Below, piece by piece: positions 30,301 through 47,129 of a DNA stretch of 64,000 nt. The notes below the pieces were generated by a model. The model worked only from the letters and a program-made list of their open reading frames with translations. It searched no databases and was not told where the DNA came from. The translations under genes and the position numbers were made by a program. The stretch spans positions 52,636,763 through 52,700,762 of the forward strand of contig CM067356.1 in NCBI GenBank assembly GCA_034190875.2, in the 5' to 3' direction. Position 1 is the stretch's first letter; every line of letters starts with the position of its first letter. This DNA is from Urechis unicinctus (lineage: Eukaryota > Annelida > Polychaeta > Xenopneusta > Urechidae).

Positions 30301-31055
30301 GTAAAACGATGGAGAATCTCCGGAGGCGAGTCGACGTCAAGATTGTGCGCTCATCGGGAAAAGAAAAAATACGTAGGCTTGTGGCCAGCCCCGCCTATGC
30401 TCGACAAAAAGTGTTTGACGATGATCTAGCTGCCCTGCATATGCACAAGACTCGCTTAGTGCTGAACCGTCCGGTCTACGTTGGCATGTGCATTCTGGAC
30501 CTCTCCAAGCACTTGATGTATGACTTTTACTACAATACCATGAAGGCTAGATATGACAGTAATATTAACCTGCTTTACACAGACACAGACTCGCTGCTGC
30601 TTGAGATCCGTACCACTGACGTCTATGCTGATATGAGGGAGGATGGGCATCTCTTTGACACTAGTAACTTTGACCCTTCTCATGCCCTGCACATTGACAA
30701 AAACAAAAAGGTTCTGGGTAAGATGAAGGATGAGTGCACTGGCGTGCCCATCAAGGAGTACGTTGGTTTGCGCCCTAAGATGTACTCTATCCTGATGTCT
30801 GATGAGGGCGAGATAAAAAGAGCTAAGGGTGTGAAGAAGGTGGTGTTGAAGAAGCATCTACGACACGCTCAGTACGTGGAGTCACTGTTTGCCCAAAAGC
30901 AGTTTCGCCACGGAATGAACATGCTCAGGAGTGACTGCCATAAAATATATGGGCTCCACGTTAACAAGGTGTCTCTCTCCCCCTTTGACTCAAAGCGGTG
31001 GATAGCTCCAGGTGGTGTAGACACTCTGGCCTATGGACACGCGTCGATATGTTGA
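27347..31055 (+). pseudogene. Protein-primed DNA polymerase B with HNH insert, one frameshift
   Basis: The replicative polymerase of the element. ATG 27347 (alternative 27329) opens a frame to 29470, then a one-base change near 29460-29475 moves coding into the frame ending at 31055. The N-terminus has a Pro/Arg repeat and a poorly conserved domain. Exonuclease motifs are PYLIYADFEAL (Exo I), FHNLRGYDSHLL (Exo II) and MGDYHDLYLRTDVLLLADV (Exo III). Between Exo I and II sits an endonuclease VII-like HNH module (CHVCKKKL and VRDHCHITGLYRGPAHNVC). Polymerase motifs are intact: YLDANNLYGWAM (A), KLMNNSVFGKTMEN (B) and LLYTDTDSLLLEI (C). The break lies before Exo III, so neither half alone is a complete enzyme. 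Confidence 0.92.
27530..27597 (+). repeat. 21-bp coding repeat in polymerase N-terminus
   Basis: A unit encoding APRRPVP is repeated about three times (APRRPVPAPRRPVPAPRIP). The nucleotide repeats are almost identical, so the tract is probably prone to length change. Confidence 0.8.
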
Positions 31056-31078
31056 ACATATGAGAGCTGAGGTATAGA

Positions 31079-31258
31079 ATGAGCACCGATGAACATATTG
31101 GGGTGGCCGAGCTGCAAGCAGATGTGGAACATATATGGGAGAAGAAGGTGGACCTTGAGATTGAGGTGAGGGATTTGGAATCAAAGTATGAGGACCTTTT
31201 GGAGCGCGTGAGTCGTTTAGAAGAGCTTGTTCCTCAGGGTCCTGTTGTAGATGGTTGA
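31079..31258 (+). CDS. Short coiled-coil ORF at right end of Polinton
   Basis: ATG 31079 to TGA 31258 encodes 59 residues, 24 bases after the polymerase stop and ending 20 bases before the right inverted repeat. Leucines and isoleucines are spaced in heptads (VAELQADVEHIW, VDLEIEVRDLESKYEDLL, VSRLEELV), predicting a continuous parallel coiled coil. No known family is recognised. It could be a structural or regulatory peptide, or fortuitous, but heptad regularity and placement favour a real gene. Confidence 0.5.
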   Translation: MSTDEHIGVAELQADVEHIWEKKVDLEIEVRDLESKYEDLLERVSRLEELVPQGPVVDG

Positions 31259-31278
31259 CAATGCTGTCGCCCTCTTTA

Positions 31279-31469
31279 GTGGGCCTATACCATAGGGGCT
31301 GGAAGGGCTGGGCTCATATGGTACCATATGGTGGGGGGAGGTGCGAGCGGTTCGCTGGCTCATGTGAGTCACCCTGTATATGTGTGTTTTCTGGGTTGCA
31401 CCCATATGAGATAGGTGTGCCATAATCATATGAGATAGGTGTGTCAGTACCGCTTACATCTATACTACT
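31279..31469 (-). repeat. Polinton right terminal inverted repeat (191 bp)
   Basis: Mirror copy of 16373-16563, ending TATACTACT. It is followed at once by the target duplication GGACT(A) at 31470-31475. Near-perfect identity of the two ends indicates a recent insertion or recent conversion. Confidence 0.95.
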
Positions 31470-31474
31470 GGACT

Positions 31475-31936
31475 AACAAAGGTCGAAAACAAACGAATTG
31501 ATCAATTCTGAACGTAGCAGGATCTCGATCAAAAAGGTTTTTTCAAAACAAATTTTTTAATGAATTGCACCTTTACAATGATATATAAATGTGATGGTTG
31601 ATAATGTACACACTAATTGACAATGACTGCTGCATGTCATGAAAACGACTCACCAAACCAAAGTACATGACTCTCTGTGAGCAAGGAGGATTTGCCAGTT
31701 CACAGCGATATAATGGGTGATATTACTCTGCCAAGCTGACCACTAGGCTTTGTCACTTATCTATGGAACGAGTAACAATAAAGTTACAGCAAAGCATACA
31801 GCTTTTCTAACCGAACACATGTTAAGGTACTGTATATATCGACGATATATCAGCGACAAATGGCCATCAGCAGGTCACATTGTATCATTCCTTTACACGC
31901 ATGATAACCCCAGTAGGGCTATTGTTGTAAACTCAC
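31475..31936. other. No gene seen (right flank of Polinton)
   Basis: AT-rich sequence between the right target duplication and the glycosyltransferase stop codon. The region may include its 3' untranslated end. Confidence 0.55.
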
Positions 31937-33097
31937 TCAGAGGTTCTCATTTATGATGGTTCCATCGTAACCATATTTTGGAAGACTGTCGCTGAAAGAA
32001 GAAAACTTGTCATCCAGTCGTGTGCAAACATTGTCTCTCGCGCCAGCCACTACTTGCCCATCATGCAGGCCTCTCTGATGCCGGTTAACGGCCAGCAAAC
32101 CACACGATAGCTTCGAGTTTAGCATCAAAGTGAATTGATTGTGTGTATGAGTATAATATATATGCCACATTTCCCAGAAGTCGCGGTGATGACCTTTAAC
32201 TTTTTCACTTATATACCATTCTGATGGCAATATTCCTGACACGAGTGGGTCAAATGATTCCTGATGAGTTATCGAATAAAACCAGTCCTGGAAGTCTCTC
32301 CATTGACTGGGATGAGGGGCGTACCCCCACGTACAGATGACACGGTACAAATAGTTAGTCACCCGAGGCGGCAATTCGAAGGGCCCTCCGTGAGTATGTT
32401 CCATTTCTGGATGAGAGAGAGATATACCACTGAGGTCGGAGCGATGGAGGTTGGCAAAATATGCGGATTTCAACCAGACCCATGATAAGGGTGACAATAC
32501 CATATCGTCTTCCAGTATGAGTGCCACCTCGGAGCTGTTTCTGGTCGGTCTCCACACGGTCATCCACTGACCCTGCACCCCAACAGCCTTGTCCCTGATA
32601 TGTAATGTCATGTTGCCGTGAGCAAAATGAAACCGATTGGCCACGTCAATTGTGGCATTATCCAGGGAATTATTTTCCGCATTCCTATCGACCCAAATGT
32701 CTACATGTACCTTGTCACCGAGATAATCCACCAGGTTGAGGGATGCCAGGCACTCACTGAGGGATTCGGCTCGGTTCATAGTCAATATTATCACCCTCAG
32801 AGCAATGTCCTGCCAACTGTAGGGGTGGAAGCGCGGTGTTGAATTGCCCTCTGAAATCAAATATCCACACTCCGCTTGACTTTTGTTGACCACATAATTA
32901 GAAAACCGTCGTCGCTGTGCATGGTCGTAAGAGGAACTTCTGCTGGCATTCCACAGGAGGAGCAGAGTCAATAACAGCAGTGTCAAACCGAAGCTGAGAG
33001 TAATTACCTTTGATCTCATTATTACGAACCAGATTTTCTCCCGCCGCACTCTGTAAAACAGACTTCTACAGATGATGTTTTGACCATGAAAAGACAT
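31937..33097 (-). CDS. Type II membrane glycosyltransferase (GT-A fold)
   Basis: A single uninterrupted ORF of 386 codons (ATG 33097; a second ATG at 33019 would place the anchor nearer the N-terminus and is equally plausible). A signal-anchor SFGLTLLLLTLLLLW is followed by a stem region. The catalytic domain opens with ALRVIILTMNRAESLSECLA, then VDIWVDRN, GVQGQWMTVW, and ALILEDDMVLSP, whose EDD is the likely metal/nucleotide-sugar DxD site. A C-terminal region contains HPEMEHTHGG and WGYAPHPSQW. The architecture fits Golgi glycosyltransferases related to GT2/GT13-type enzymes. The sugar donor and acceptor cannot be told. Absence of introns is typical of expanded invertebrate glycosyltransferase families or of retrocopies. 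Several N-glycosylation sequons (NNS, NAT, NMT, NSS) fit a lumenal domain. Confidence 0.8.
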   Translation of the reverse strand: MSFHGQNIICRSLFYRVRREKIWFVIMRSKVITLSFGLTLLLLTLLLLWNASRSSSYDHAQRRRFSNYVVNKSQAECGYLISEGNSTPRFHPYSWQDIALRVIILTMNRAESLSECLASLNLVDYLGDKVHVDIWVDRNAENNSLDNATIDVANRFHFAHGNMTLHIRDKAVGVQGQWMTVWRPTRNSSEVALILEDDMVLSPLSWVWLKSAYFANLHRSDLSGISLSHPEMEHTHGGPFELPPRVTNYLYRVICTWGYAPHPSQWRDFQDWFYSITHQESFDPLVSGILPSEWYISEKVKGHHRDFWEMWHIYYTHTHNQFTLMLNSKLSCGLLAVNRHQRGLHDGQVVAGARDNVCTRLDDKFSSFSDSLPKYGYDGTIINENL

Positions 33098-38643
<5,546 letters not shown>

Positions 38644-39234
38644 TGGCATTTTGTGATGCATTATTATTGTTCCTTCTTGGTTTCAGAACATTTAAATATT
38701 AAAGAAACATTGCAGCACTATGATATTTGATAGCTTATCTGTGGGAAGTTTGTACTGTAGTTAACTCTGTGAATGTAGAAGCGAAGATTTCACTTGTGGA
38801 TCTCTGTCCGTCTTTTGCAAAACCCTTGTATGAAATATCTAGGACCCAGATTTCTAGACATGCAGAAGAAAACGAGTACTATCGGCGAAATAAGGCGAAT
38901 TTTACCTCATATGCAGAGATTTTTATCATATTTACGGTCATCGCAGCGCCAATAAATGAGGGGATTTGGATATTGGACACCCCTAAAGACTTATGTCCGA
39001 AGTTATCTAAAATCGCTACGAAGCGGTTATAAAAAATAGATTCCTGGGGAAATGTGACGCGACGACTGACAAAACCTGACAAACTCGTCGTCTGATAAAG
39101 GCATCCCTATTCGTGGATACTGCATTAGTTCAGCGCTTGTTCTTGTCCTAGATCTTTGCTTTGGTGCTCGGATGCTTGGCATCGAGAACCGCAAAGATCT
39201 AGATGAACGTCATCTTCGACAAACGAGGTGTTAT

Positions 39235-39545
39235 CGAGACGGTGATGGATGAGGATGATTGAGATGCATGATTGTACAGCTCCCAATTAGTGCCAGTGCC
39301 CACTTGATACAAACCTGTTGCCTAGATCGGGCTACGAAACCTACACCGCAGGGACGAAGGTCCAGCACGATTACCATTGAGCAACCGGTTAAGGTGTATC
39401 CCCTTTCAGAGATGGGACCGCCATTTAACATGATCGTCCGAGTCACGAGTAACCAGTTAGGTGCTCACACCTTGGGATCGAACCCACAACCCGTACATGG
39501 AAAGCCGACGCTGTTTTCCGCTGCGCCACGGTAACAGGGGCCGAG
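39235..39545 (-). mobile_element. tRNA-derived SINE
   Basis: On the minus strand the head carries pol III box A (TGGCGCAGCGG, 39528-39518) and box B (GGGTTCGATCCC, 39485-39474) at tRNA-like spacing, in a degenerate tRNA-like context. A body of about 230 bases follows, ending in a simple CATC/TC-rich tail towards 39235. Length and layout are those of a SINE. No cloverleaf good enough for a functional tRNA is present, and no flanking duplication was identified with confidence. Confidence 0.72.
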
Positions 39546-41567
39546 CGCATGTGAGTGTAAGTATATATGTCGCTCGAATAGGTTCTTATTTGGTGGTTAT
39601 CAGTCTAAACGCGTTGCGATGGTAAGTTGTTCATGAAAGCAAAAATATGCAACAAACTCAGAATGTGGTGCCTATGAAAAAGCGCAAAGCAACTACCATA
39701 ATCGATAGTCATCCTGTCGTACATCCTGTCGCATTATTCATTCGACCTACGCAGTTATCATACAAACAAATGGAGATCCGCAACAGATCGATCCAATCCG
39801 TCAATCTTTGGTTGTTACCATCACTGCCATATCCATCACCATCCCCCAGCTTTGCAAAATTAAACAAGTATCGACAGGGAACATCAAGTCGCCTGATGCC
39901 CCACAACCCCTGGATGTTTCCATGGAAACCGCGTATCACTTTGTCCATGGTGGGGGTGCTATTTTACAATGTCAGAACTCAAATTTAACCGTTGGATGCT
40001 ACTCGTCTACGCTGGTTGGAATTCTGCATCGTCCCAAACTTTCCAATTTCAGTCAATAACCTCATAATTGATAATTGATTAAGGATCATGATGCACGCTG
40101 TAGCTGCTAACTTTGAGAAAGATCTCCAATACGGTAGTTTTCAATTAATTGATTCTTACTCCACAATTCTGTTTTTGTGTGTGTATGATGGATATAAAAA
40201 TAAACATTACAAAAAGTACAAATTACAGTTCGACCGACATATACGCCTGCTTCACCTTTTCGTCGGCTATATTACTAATTTTGTTTTCTTCAAATCGACA
40301 TTCGGTACTGTCGATGCAATTAGCACGAGAAATCGATTTATTTCGTCTAATTGTAACAAATAATTAATGATTGTGAAAGTCAATACACAAGCCATACAAG
40401 CATACTCATACGAGATTGAATCAGTGGGTGAAGCCTGGGGAAGCCATCCTAAACAAACAACGTACAGCGATAACTAGGTCACATATCTTACATCGGTTTG
40501 CACCCGCAAGCTGGTCTGAATCGACCGACCATTTCGCCTCCTTGTTTCCAGCACGCGGATTCACCCGTAAACACGGTTGAAGCGAGTAGAAGTGTACACC
40601 CACAGCTCCGACAAAACACTGAACCATGGATGAGAAACAAGGAGGTGGGTTATTTCTTACGTTCAACATATATTTCAACGAAGACATAAACATAAAGCTT
40701 ATGGCAATCTGGTGGAGCGACACGGTGGAATTAACACGTTTTTGATTTCATCGTCGTGCGTCCGTTACACTGGGTCTTCCCTATCGGCGTCTCTCATAAA
40801 TTATGCAGGCGGACTTGGCTTTGTGGCGGGAGAATATCGACTTGGTCCAGGGGCCGAGTGCGCAATGGTTAGTCTGACGCCGCGGTGCTGCTGTTAAGAA
40901 TGTTTATAAACCTCAATGCATCACATTATGCATATCTCACGCGCTCTGTTTCCGATTCTGAGCGCCGAGCTGCCAGATCCATATTCTGCAGCATTTTCAT
41001 ATTTATACGCTTAGCGCTTTGGAAAACTTGATATTGGTAACAGATTGCATGTGTTACACAAATGGCACAAGAGGTTGTAGACTGTTTTGTCATTCAATCT
41101 GAGCTAGTTGGGAGCAGAATCCTTGGTTCTCTGAACTGTGACAACCATTACACACGAACCGTCCGGCAATCACAAATTTGTTATTGATAACATAGTTATG
41201 TGGTCACGAAGGGGAGTGCAGTATGGGCATTCATAACATCCGTCCTATTTGGCACAGGGACTGCTGTCAGACGGAGGACTCCATCCCAGACACAGGCGCT
41301 CGGCTCCCGATGTCAGGCGTCCGAGCTCCCAGATCTATCCCCCCCACCCCACCTCTCTCCTTTTCCATCCCACCAAATGACGAACACATCCACGATGGTA
41401 CCAATGAAAAATGGCTGACATCTTAGTACGTATCGCTTAAGCATGCATCCCCGCTAGGACCACTGACTGTGCCACCCGGACGGCCGGTGCGTCAAAACAA
41501 CCTTTGATCATCGGTTTTTCAACCATCTACATCTGAGTCATTGAATCGTTGCGGTTTTCTCTTGCAG
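39546..41567. other. No supported gene; may include upstream exons of the CD225 gene
   Basis: The 5' exon or exons of the downstream CD225-type gene should lie upstream of 41568, but I cannot identify them. Short ORFs here have no recognisable domain. Confidence 0.45.
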
Positions 41568-41861
41568 CTCCTGTGGGCTACAACGCTCCTCCAGGCTATA
41601 CGGTGCCTCCCCAGCAGAACTACCCGCAGGGTGACCACCAATACAATCCGCAGCAACAGTACCCCCCGCCCGGAGCAACTGCACCGTACGGGGGCCAGGC
41701 CACGGCTGTGGCTTACTCTGGTCAGGGCCAGCCTAATGTGGTCGTAGTGCAGACGCCCGTGCAACAAAGGCCCGAGTCGTATATGATGCACATCCTTCTC
41801 TCCTGCTTCGTCTGCTACTGCTGTGGCATCATCTTCGGACTCATTGCGTTCATCCTGGCCC
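41568..41861 (+). CDS. CD225/dispanin protein, internal exon
   Basis: The exon is bounded by a strong acceptor (polypyrimidine tract then TTGCAG ending at 41567) and a donor GTACGT at 41862. The reading frame encodes a Pro/Gln/Tyr-rich cytoplasmic region (PVGYNAPPGYTVPPQQNY, then YNPQQQYPPPGATAPYGG). It then encodes the first half of a CD225 domain: a hydrophobic helix with cysteines, MMHILLSCFVCYCC, and GIIFGLIAFILA. The exon ends in phase 1 and joins in frame to the exon at 42854. The family includes IFITM, SynDIG and PRRT1-like small two-helix membrane proteins, often palmitoylated at the paired cysteines. The first coding exon is not identified. Confidence 0.8.
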
Positions 41862-42026
41862 GTACGTCATGTCCGTTATTGGCACTTTTATGAAGGGATG
41901 GGGAGGGGTGGTAGGTTAGCAGGGATGGCCTTGTCTAACTGTCTGTCTGTCTGCACACACATTAGGTTTTATTCGCGTAGCGAGGATGGTCCCCACACGC
42001 AAAATAGAGGTAGCTGTGGACGTAGC

Positions 42027-42029
<3 letters not shown>

Positions 42030-42068
<39 letters not shown>

Positions 42069-42070
42069 AC
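42030..42070. repeat. (CA)n microsatellite in CD225 intron
   Basis: A near-perfect CA run of about 40 bp, interrupted once near its end by a T. Confidence 0.95.
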
Positions 42071-42199
42071 AAACTAGTGTTGGTGTGTCGTTCAACCCCC
42101 TACTTATCTTGCCCCGCACACACACACTCAAACACACTCGTGCGCACAAACTAAAACAGATACATTTTTAGCTTTTTCCGTTTTGGCGATGACACCTCC

Positions 42200-42450
42200 T
42201 CGAATATTCATCATCATCATTAACACTATCGTTATCATCATCACCATCCTTATCATCATCATCATCATAATTATCCTTATCGTCATCATAATTATCTTCA
42301 TCCTTATCATAACCGTCATTATGGTAATAACCATCCCTACCATTATCATCTTGATCGCCCTCCTTACCTTCATCGCCATCATAGTCATTGTCATTAACGC
42401 CAATCTGTTCATCCGTTCACCACTATCCTCGTTATCATCATCATCATTGT
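42200..42450. repeat. ATC/ATT-rich low-complexity tract in CD225 intron
   Basis: A long run of CATCATCATT-like triplets produces artefactual Ile/Met-rich open frames on both strands. There is no coding content. Confidence 0.9.
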
Positions 42451-42853
42451 TGTTGTTGTTGTTTCTTCGCCGTCTCGGTATTCCTTTTCACTTATCAGAC
42501 CTATCATGAAAACTTCATAATAATTAGTCCAGTCGATAAACTGCACTTACTCACTGATGCTTCACGAGGACCCTCTCTGTTGATAATGCCCAAAACAATA
42601 CAGTATATACACTCTTGGCAAGACATTATACCAGCAACGACATGTTGGGACCACATGGCTTATAAAATGGTAGAAATTTCACGAAGGTGTGTTTCTGGTT
42701 TGAGTAGTATTTTACTATTAATGATGTTTAACCCCCATTCCTCTCCGCGAACATACTCGTGGTTGCAGTAGCCTCAAATGGTCACGAATTATTAAGTTCA
42801 AACTCGACGAGGACGAAACACTTTTTATGCATAAGAACGTTTGTGTATCACAG

Positions 42854-43050
42854 TGGTGGCGAAGAGTCGCGCAGACAACGGGCAAACAGAAGAGGCGCGT
42901 TCAATGGGCAAGGCGTCCCTGGGCCTTTCCATTGCTGGTCTGGTAATTGGCATTCTAATGATTGTCATCCTGGTCATTCTATATTTCACTGGAGTAGCCA
43001 TCTTATTTAATAATATTCAAAAAATTTGTCCCGAAGGCTACAACTGCTGA
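42854..43050 (+). CDS. CD225/dispanin protein, last coding exon
   Basis: The acceptor TATCACAG ends at 42853. The first two bases complete a split leucine codon with the upstream exon. The exon encodes the intracellular loop VAKSRADNGQTEEARSMGKA, the second hydrophobic helix LGLSIAGLVIGILMIVILVILYF and a short tail ending EGYNC before TGA 43048-43050. The loop pattern, with basic residues and an Ala/Ser-rich run before helix two, is the CD225 signature. The intron (41862-42853) contains (CA)n and ATC-rich low-complexity DNA. Confidence 0.8.
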
Positions 43051-46000
43051 TGAACAGGCATTTATATCGGACCATCAAGTTATTCTCATCTAATTCTGAA
43101 TTTCTGACAAATTGTATCTTTGAACTGATAAGTAAGGCATTTATATTTTTAGATGTGGGATTATCGAATTCTGAATAGCAAGGCACATTGACGACCTTAT
43201 GGCCAAGAATTTATTGTAGCGCCATTATGTTTCAGATATATTCATATTATTGATACGCTGGATTTTTATTTTTGGTATTTACTGATATACTATCGATTGA
43301 ATGTGTATGTGTGGGGATTTGTTGTGGAATGAGTATATGGATCTCGTTGAAGCAACTTGTCATGAAAGCATCAGTACGATCGGGTAAGCACGGATTTTGG
43401 ACTTTGGCTGCTTTGTGTACCCGCGTCCTATCAGCCGAGCGGTACGACGGGGTGTGTGCCTTGGTATTAAGTAACACAGGGTCATTTGTTCCTGCAAGGC
43501 GTCAAGCGATGGGCGCTTTCGCTTATGTTTCCAGCAGCAACGGTTCCATTGCGACCTTGCTCGAAGTCATGTGACACTTAGCTTTAGAGGTTTCATCTTT
43601 TCACCTCGTATTACGACGTTGTTCTGGACTGCGATAACATCAGTCCTGAGCCATCCATTAATGCCCATCGTCAACTTTATTTTGAATGTTAGCAATTTAA
43701 TTGATGACTCGGGTTTCTCAGTCGTGCTTCATAAATAGTAACATGAAGTCGATTACTGTTGTTGAGTATTCAATAATAACCTGCGTAGACGCGATGAATT
43801 CATACCAGTTCCATGTGGCACAAAACCAAAGCAAATCTACCAAGTCATTTGTCTTATTAATTTTCGTTAAATATAATAGTTGTTATCTAATACTTACCAT
43901 GCCTTCTATATATCTTCACGGTTACTGTACATAAATATAATTTAATATTTCGTGTTGTCTTTTAGAAACAATGCTATATTTTGATATGTTTCATTGTAGC
44001 GCATTGTCAGACATATTTTAAGCATTACATCACTTGATGAAGCTCACGTTTTCGTGTGTGATTCCGATACTGATGAGTGACAATTATTCTAGCTTGGGTG
44101 AGACAGTTTTTCAAACGTCCAATGTTCTTATATATTCAATATCTATACAATTATATTAATATATTTACAGAAGTAAATGTCTCTCATAATTGCTATAAAC
44201 TGTCTTTGATCACTTGTATACTTATGATGTGTGTTAATGTAATAAAAAAGATCAGCTATTATTGAGAATTCGTTGCGTATGATATTTGTTAAAGGACACA
44301 CAGTTGTTAAAGGACACACTGACATTGTGTGTTCCAGCCGAACCTTGTCCATTAAGTTTAAATTGTATCATACCATTTTTTTGTCCTTCGCTGTCGAAAA
44401 AAATATAGGTCAGCACCTTAAATAAGAGTAAAGTTTATGTAAATGCACCGCATTCCAAAGAAGAAAGTCGATCTCGTAAATATCCATAAATGGATATGGC
44501 AAGCGGACACCGACTTCCAGACAGTAGGCTGTGTTGACGAACTTCCACTCACCCGGTGGGTTGCGATGTAGATCTTCATCGCTCAATGACTTGTGGTGAA
44601 GGACAATATTCACCGGACATCGAAATTACCATACCATCGTTTTACAGGGTACATGATAGCCTTTAGCTGAGGCAAATCAGTGCAACTCATTTAGTTAATT
44701 GCCGTGAGGACTGGGACTGTCGTTTCAAAATGTGGGGGCTGGTTCAGTGGCACAAATATACAGTGTTTTCGCCATTTTGTATAATTTGGCAATGGCTTTC
44801 TCCTTACGATCCATAGTCATGCGCACCTCTGATTATAAAAGCTTACTATAACACAAATGCAACATGGATGGATGGATGGATGGATGGATGGATGGATGGA
44901 TGGATATAGCCCTGTGCATTATAAAGTGATTTCCGTATCACGCCCGAAGAGCATAGTGAGAAGTAAATCAAAGGTCAATCGCGACAAATCTTTCGGGTCA
45001 CTCGTGCCAGTCAACGCAAACATTAAAACCTTCGATTGTCACATCTTCATTTCTACAGCGCAAACTTTTTTATCATCTTGAGCAAAGTGTTTGTAGGCGT
45101 TTTGGGTGACCTAATCTTGTTCAAAACAGTACGCCCAGGTCATACGCACAGCAGTGTTTATCTCAAGAGATCATCAATGCGACCTGCAATGCGCACAACG
45201 TCTCAGATGACGTTGAAAGTTTGGAAAACTATGAGAAACAAAGTTTTCTTGTGATGAAAAATATTGTTAATATAGATATTCTGTGCACACAGTCTCTGTG
45301 ATGTTTGTGCGTTGTATGTATTGCGTACATGCGTTGCATTAAATAATACACAATGCAATATGCGTTCAATTTCCTGCTTATCTTTGAGGGGACATGCCTT
45401 CAATATATATGAAAAAGTGCGCCGAAGTGATTTAAGACGCTATGAAGGCGTCATAATGTCTACTGTTGTAAGTAGTTCCCATGCCTCTGGCTGCAAGGCG
45501 TGTTTACATGTCAATGATATTCAATGCTGCGCGCCAGGGCGAGAAGCGTAGCGGTACCCCTGGAGTCTGGGAAGCAGACTGCGTTGTTAGCGATAATAAT
45601 TGATAAAATATGCGTAAAATAACTGCCACAGAATAAACCAACGTGGAAGTATTGGTTCCTTTTCATGTTCATGAATTAACCCATAATCGACTTTATTAAA
45701 TACAAAATTTTAAAAAATCTATCTATTTATTAAAAAGATATGCACGTGTAACTATCACGAGTAGATAACAAAAAATGTAGCTTCCAGGTAGTTTATATAC
45801 CTAAGTTTTCATGTTTCTCCACTTTAGACCTAGACGTAATATAGAATCACCCGAGAACGCCATACAGTATTTGATGAGCGAAAATTTTTCAAGTTCGACC
45901 ATTTTATGGGAGCCATGTCTGCAAATCTGAGTGTCGATAGACCAATGTGTTAACATGGTTTGTCAAATAAATGTAAACTGATGAACGTTGAAAATCCTGA

Positions 46001-47123
46001 AGTTATTTAGGAACGAGGCCCCTGCGAGCGGGTTTGATGATGGCGAGAGCTGAATATACAAAAAAGCCCAGCGCGAGGGAAAGTAATTCAGAATATACAA
46101 GCAATAACAACAATGCAAACAACAATTCAAGCAAAGAAAAAAGATAACTTCACAAACATTTGTCCATCACATAGGTCGTCCTCCAATCAACGACTTTCCA
46201 TGTAGTCCATGCTGCCTCCTATACACAAGTTGAAGTTCATCTCAATCCCTTTATGCATAGGTGGATTGTCCATTTCGATTTATTCCTTTGACCACTATGT
46301 TTGCCATTCGAGAGAACTCAAACCTGGTACTTAGCCATGCACACGCGCTCAGTTCTGATATCGAGCGCTGGCCATTGTGGTGTGAGTGCGTCAGTAGTAG
46401 GTGCACGTACCTCGTCATAATAAGGTCCCTTATTCCACTGACGTAGGCACCCTATAAAGCCCCGTATTTTAACGCTGAGGCGGCAATTTTTCGGGTGACG
46501 GATTTCAAAATCTCCATCATTATATCATCATTTTGTTGACCTCTTCTGGGGATGGATTTCAAAATCTAGGTGAAATTTCAAAAGCAGTGGTGTCCATGGG
46601 TGATCGACGTGAGTTTTCACGTGGTTATATTGCAATTATGTTGAAGAGATTATTAAGTTGATCTTTGAATGTTTTAATAAAATTCTCATTTAGTTTGCCA
46701 GTGAATAATGATAACTCAAACGTATACCATTGTCAACTCTGGGTGTCAGTCAAGGGTGATTTCCCAATCTCGTCAGATATAACACAATCCTTTTGCTGAC
46801 CATTGCGAGATAACGCGACAAAAGAGCCTTTCTATTCAATTGACATTCATCTTTTGTCATTGACTTAGCAGTTAAGTAATAACTCAAGTCAACGGCCGAT
46901 AAACAAATTAGGGGTGTTGTGTATATAAACTGGAGATGGTGGTCTGAGTTGATCATTCACGATAGCTGCGAAATGACAAACGCGGTACATTGATGAGCGA
47001 TGTAGACTTGTTAGAAGCCGTAGAACAAATTTAATTGGAAAGCAGTGTGTATGATTTTATTTCTATGTCTGATTATGAAATTAAAATGTATACGTCATAC
47101 ATGAATGACATTTTTTGTAACGT
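43051..47123. other. No supported gene; contains a (GGAT)n tract
   Basis: Probable 3' untranslated sequence of the CD225 gene at the left; a distant AATAAA occurs near 44238. The rest is AT-rich, with a GGAT repeat at 44864-44905. ORFs are short and unremarkable. Confidence 0.5.
44864..44905. repeat. (GGAT)n microsatellite
   Basis: About ten tandem GGAT tetranucleotides. Confidence 0.95.
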
Positions 47124-47129
47124 GTGTGT

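Larger units (their letters stand above)
16373..31469. mobile_element. Complete Polinton/Maverick element, 15.1 kb
   Basis: The element is bounded by 191-bp terminal inverted repeats beginning AGTAGTATAG, flanked by GGACT on both sides (16368-16372 and 31470-31474). It encodes the hallmark Polinton set: protein-primed DNA polymerase B, retroviral-type integrase, packaging ATPase and double-jelly-roll major capsid protein, plus a set of conserved small genes. Family knowledge: such elements are virus-like, self-synthesising transposons that usually make 5-6-bp target duplications. Base composition is visibly more GC-rich than the flanks, fitting a foreign origin. Gene order is compact, with overlapping starts and stops. 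At least nine lesions interrupt genes, although the inverted repeats differ at only about one position. Confidence 0.97.

Noticed and set aside
39474-39528. Possible functional tRNA gene
   Set aside because: Box A and B are present, but the sequence cannot form a convincing cloverleaf and continues into a SINE body.
42128-42509. Ile/Met-rich open frames on both strands
   Set aside because: These are artefacts of the ATC/ATT low-complexity intron tract. No splice or domain support.
43272-43574. 100-codon plus-strand open frame downstream of the CD225 gene
   Set aside because: Lies in the probable 3' untranslated region and has no coding signature.
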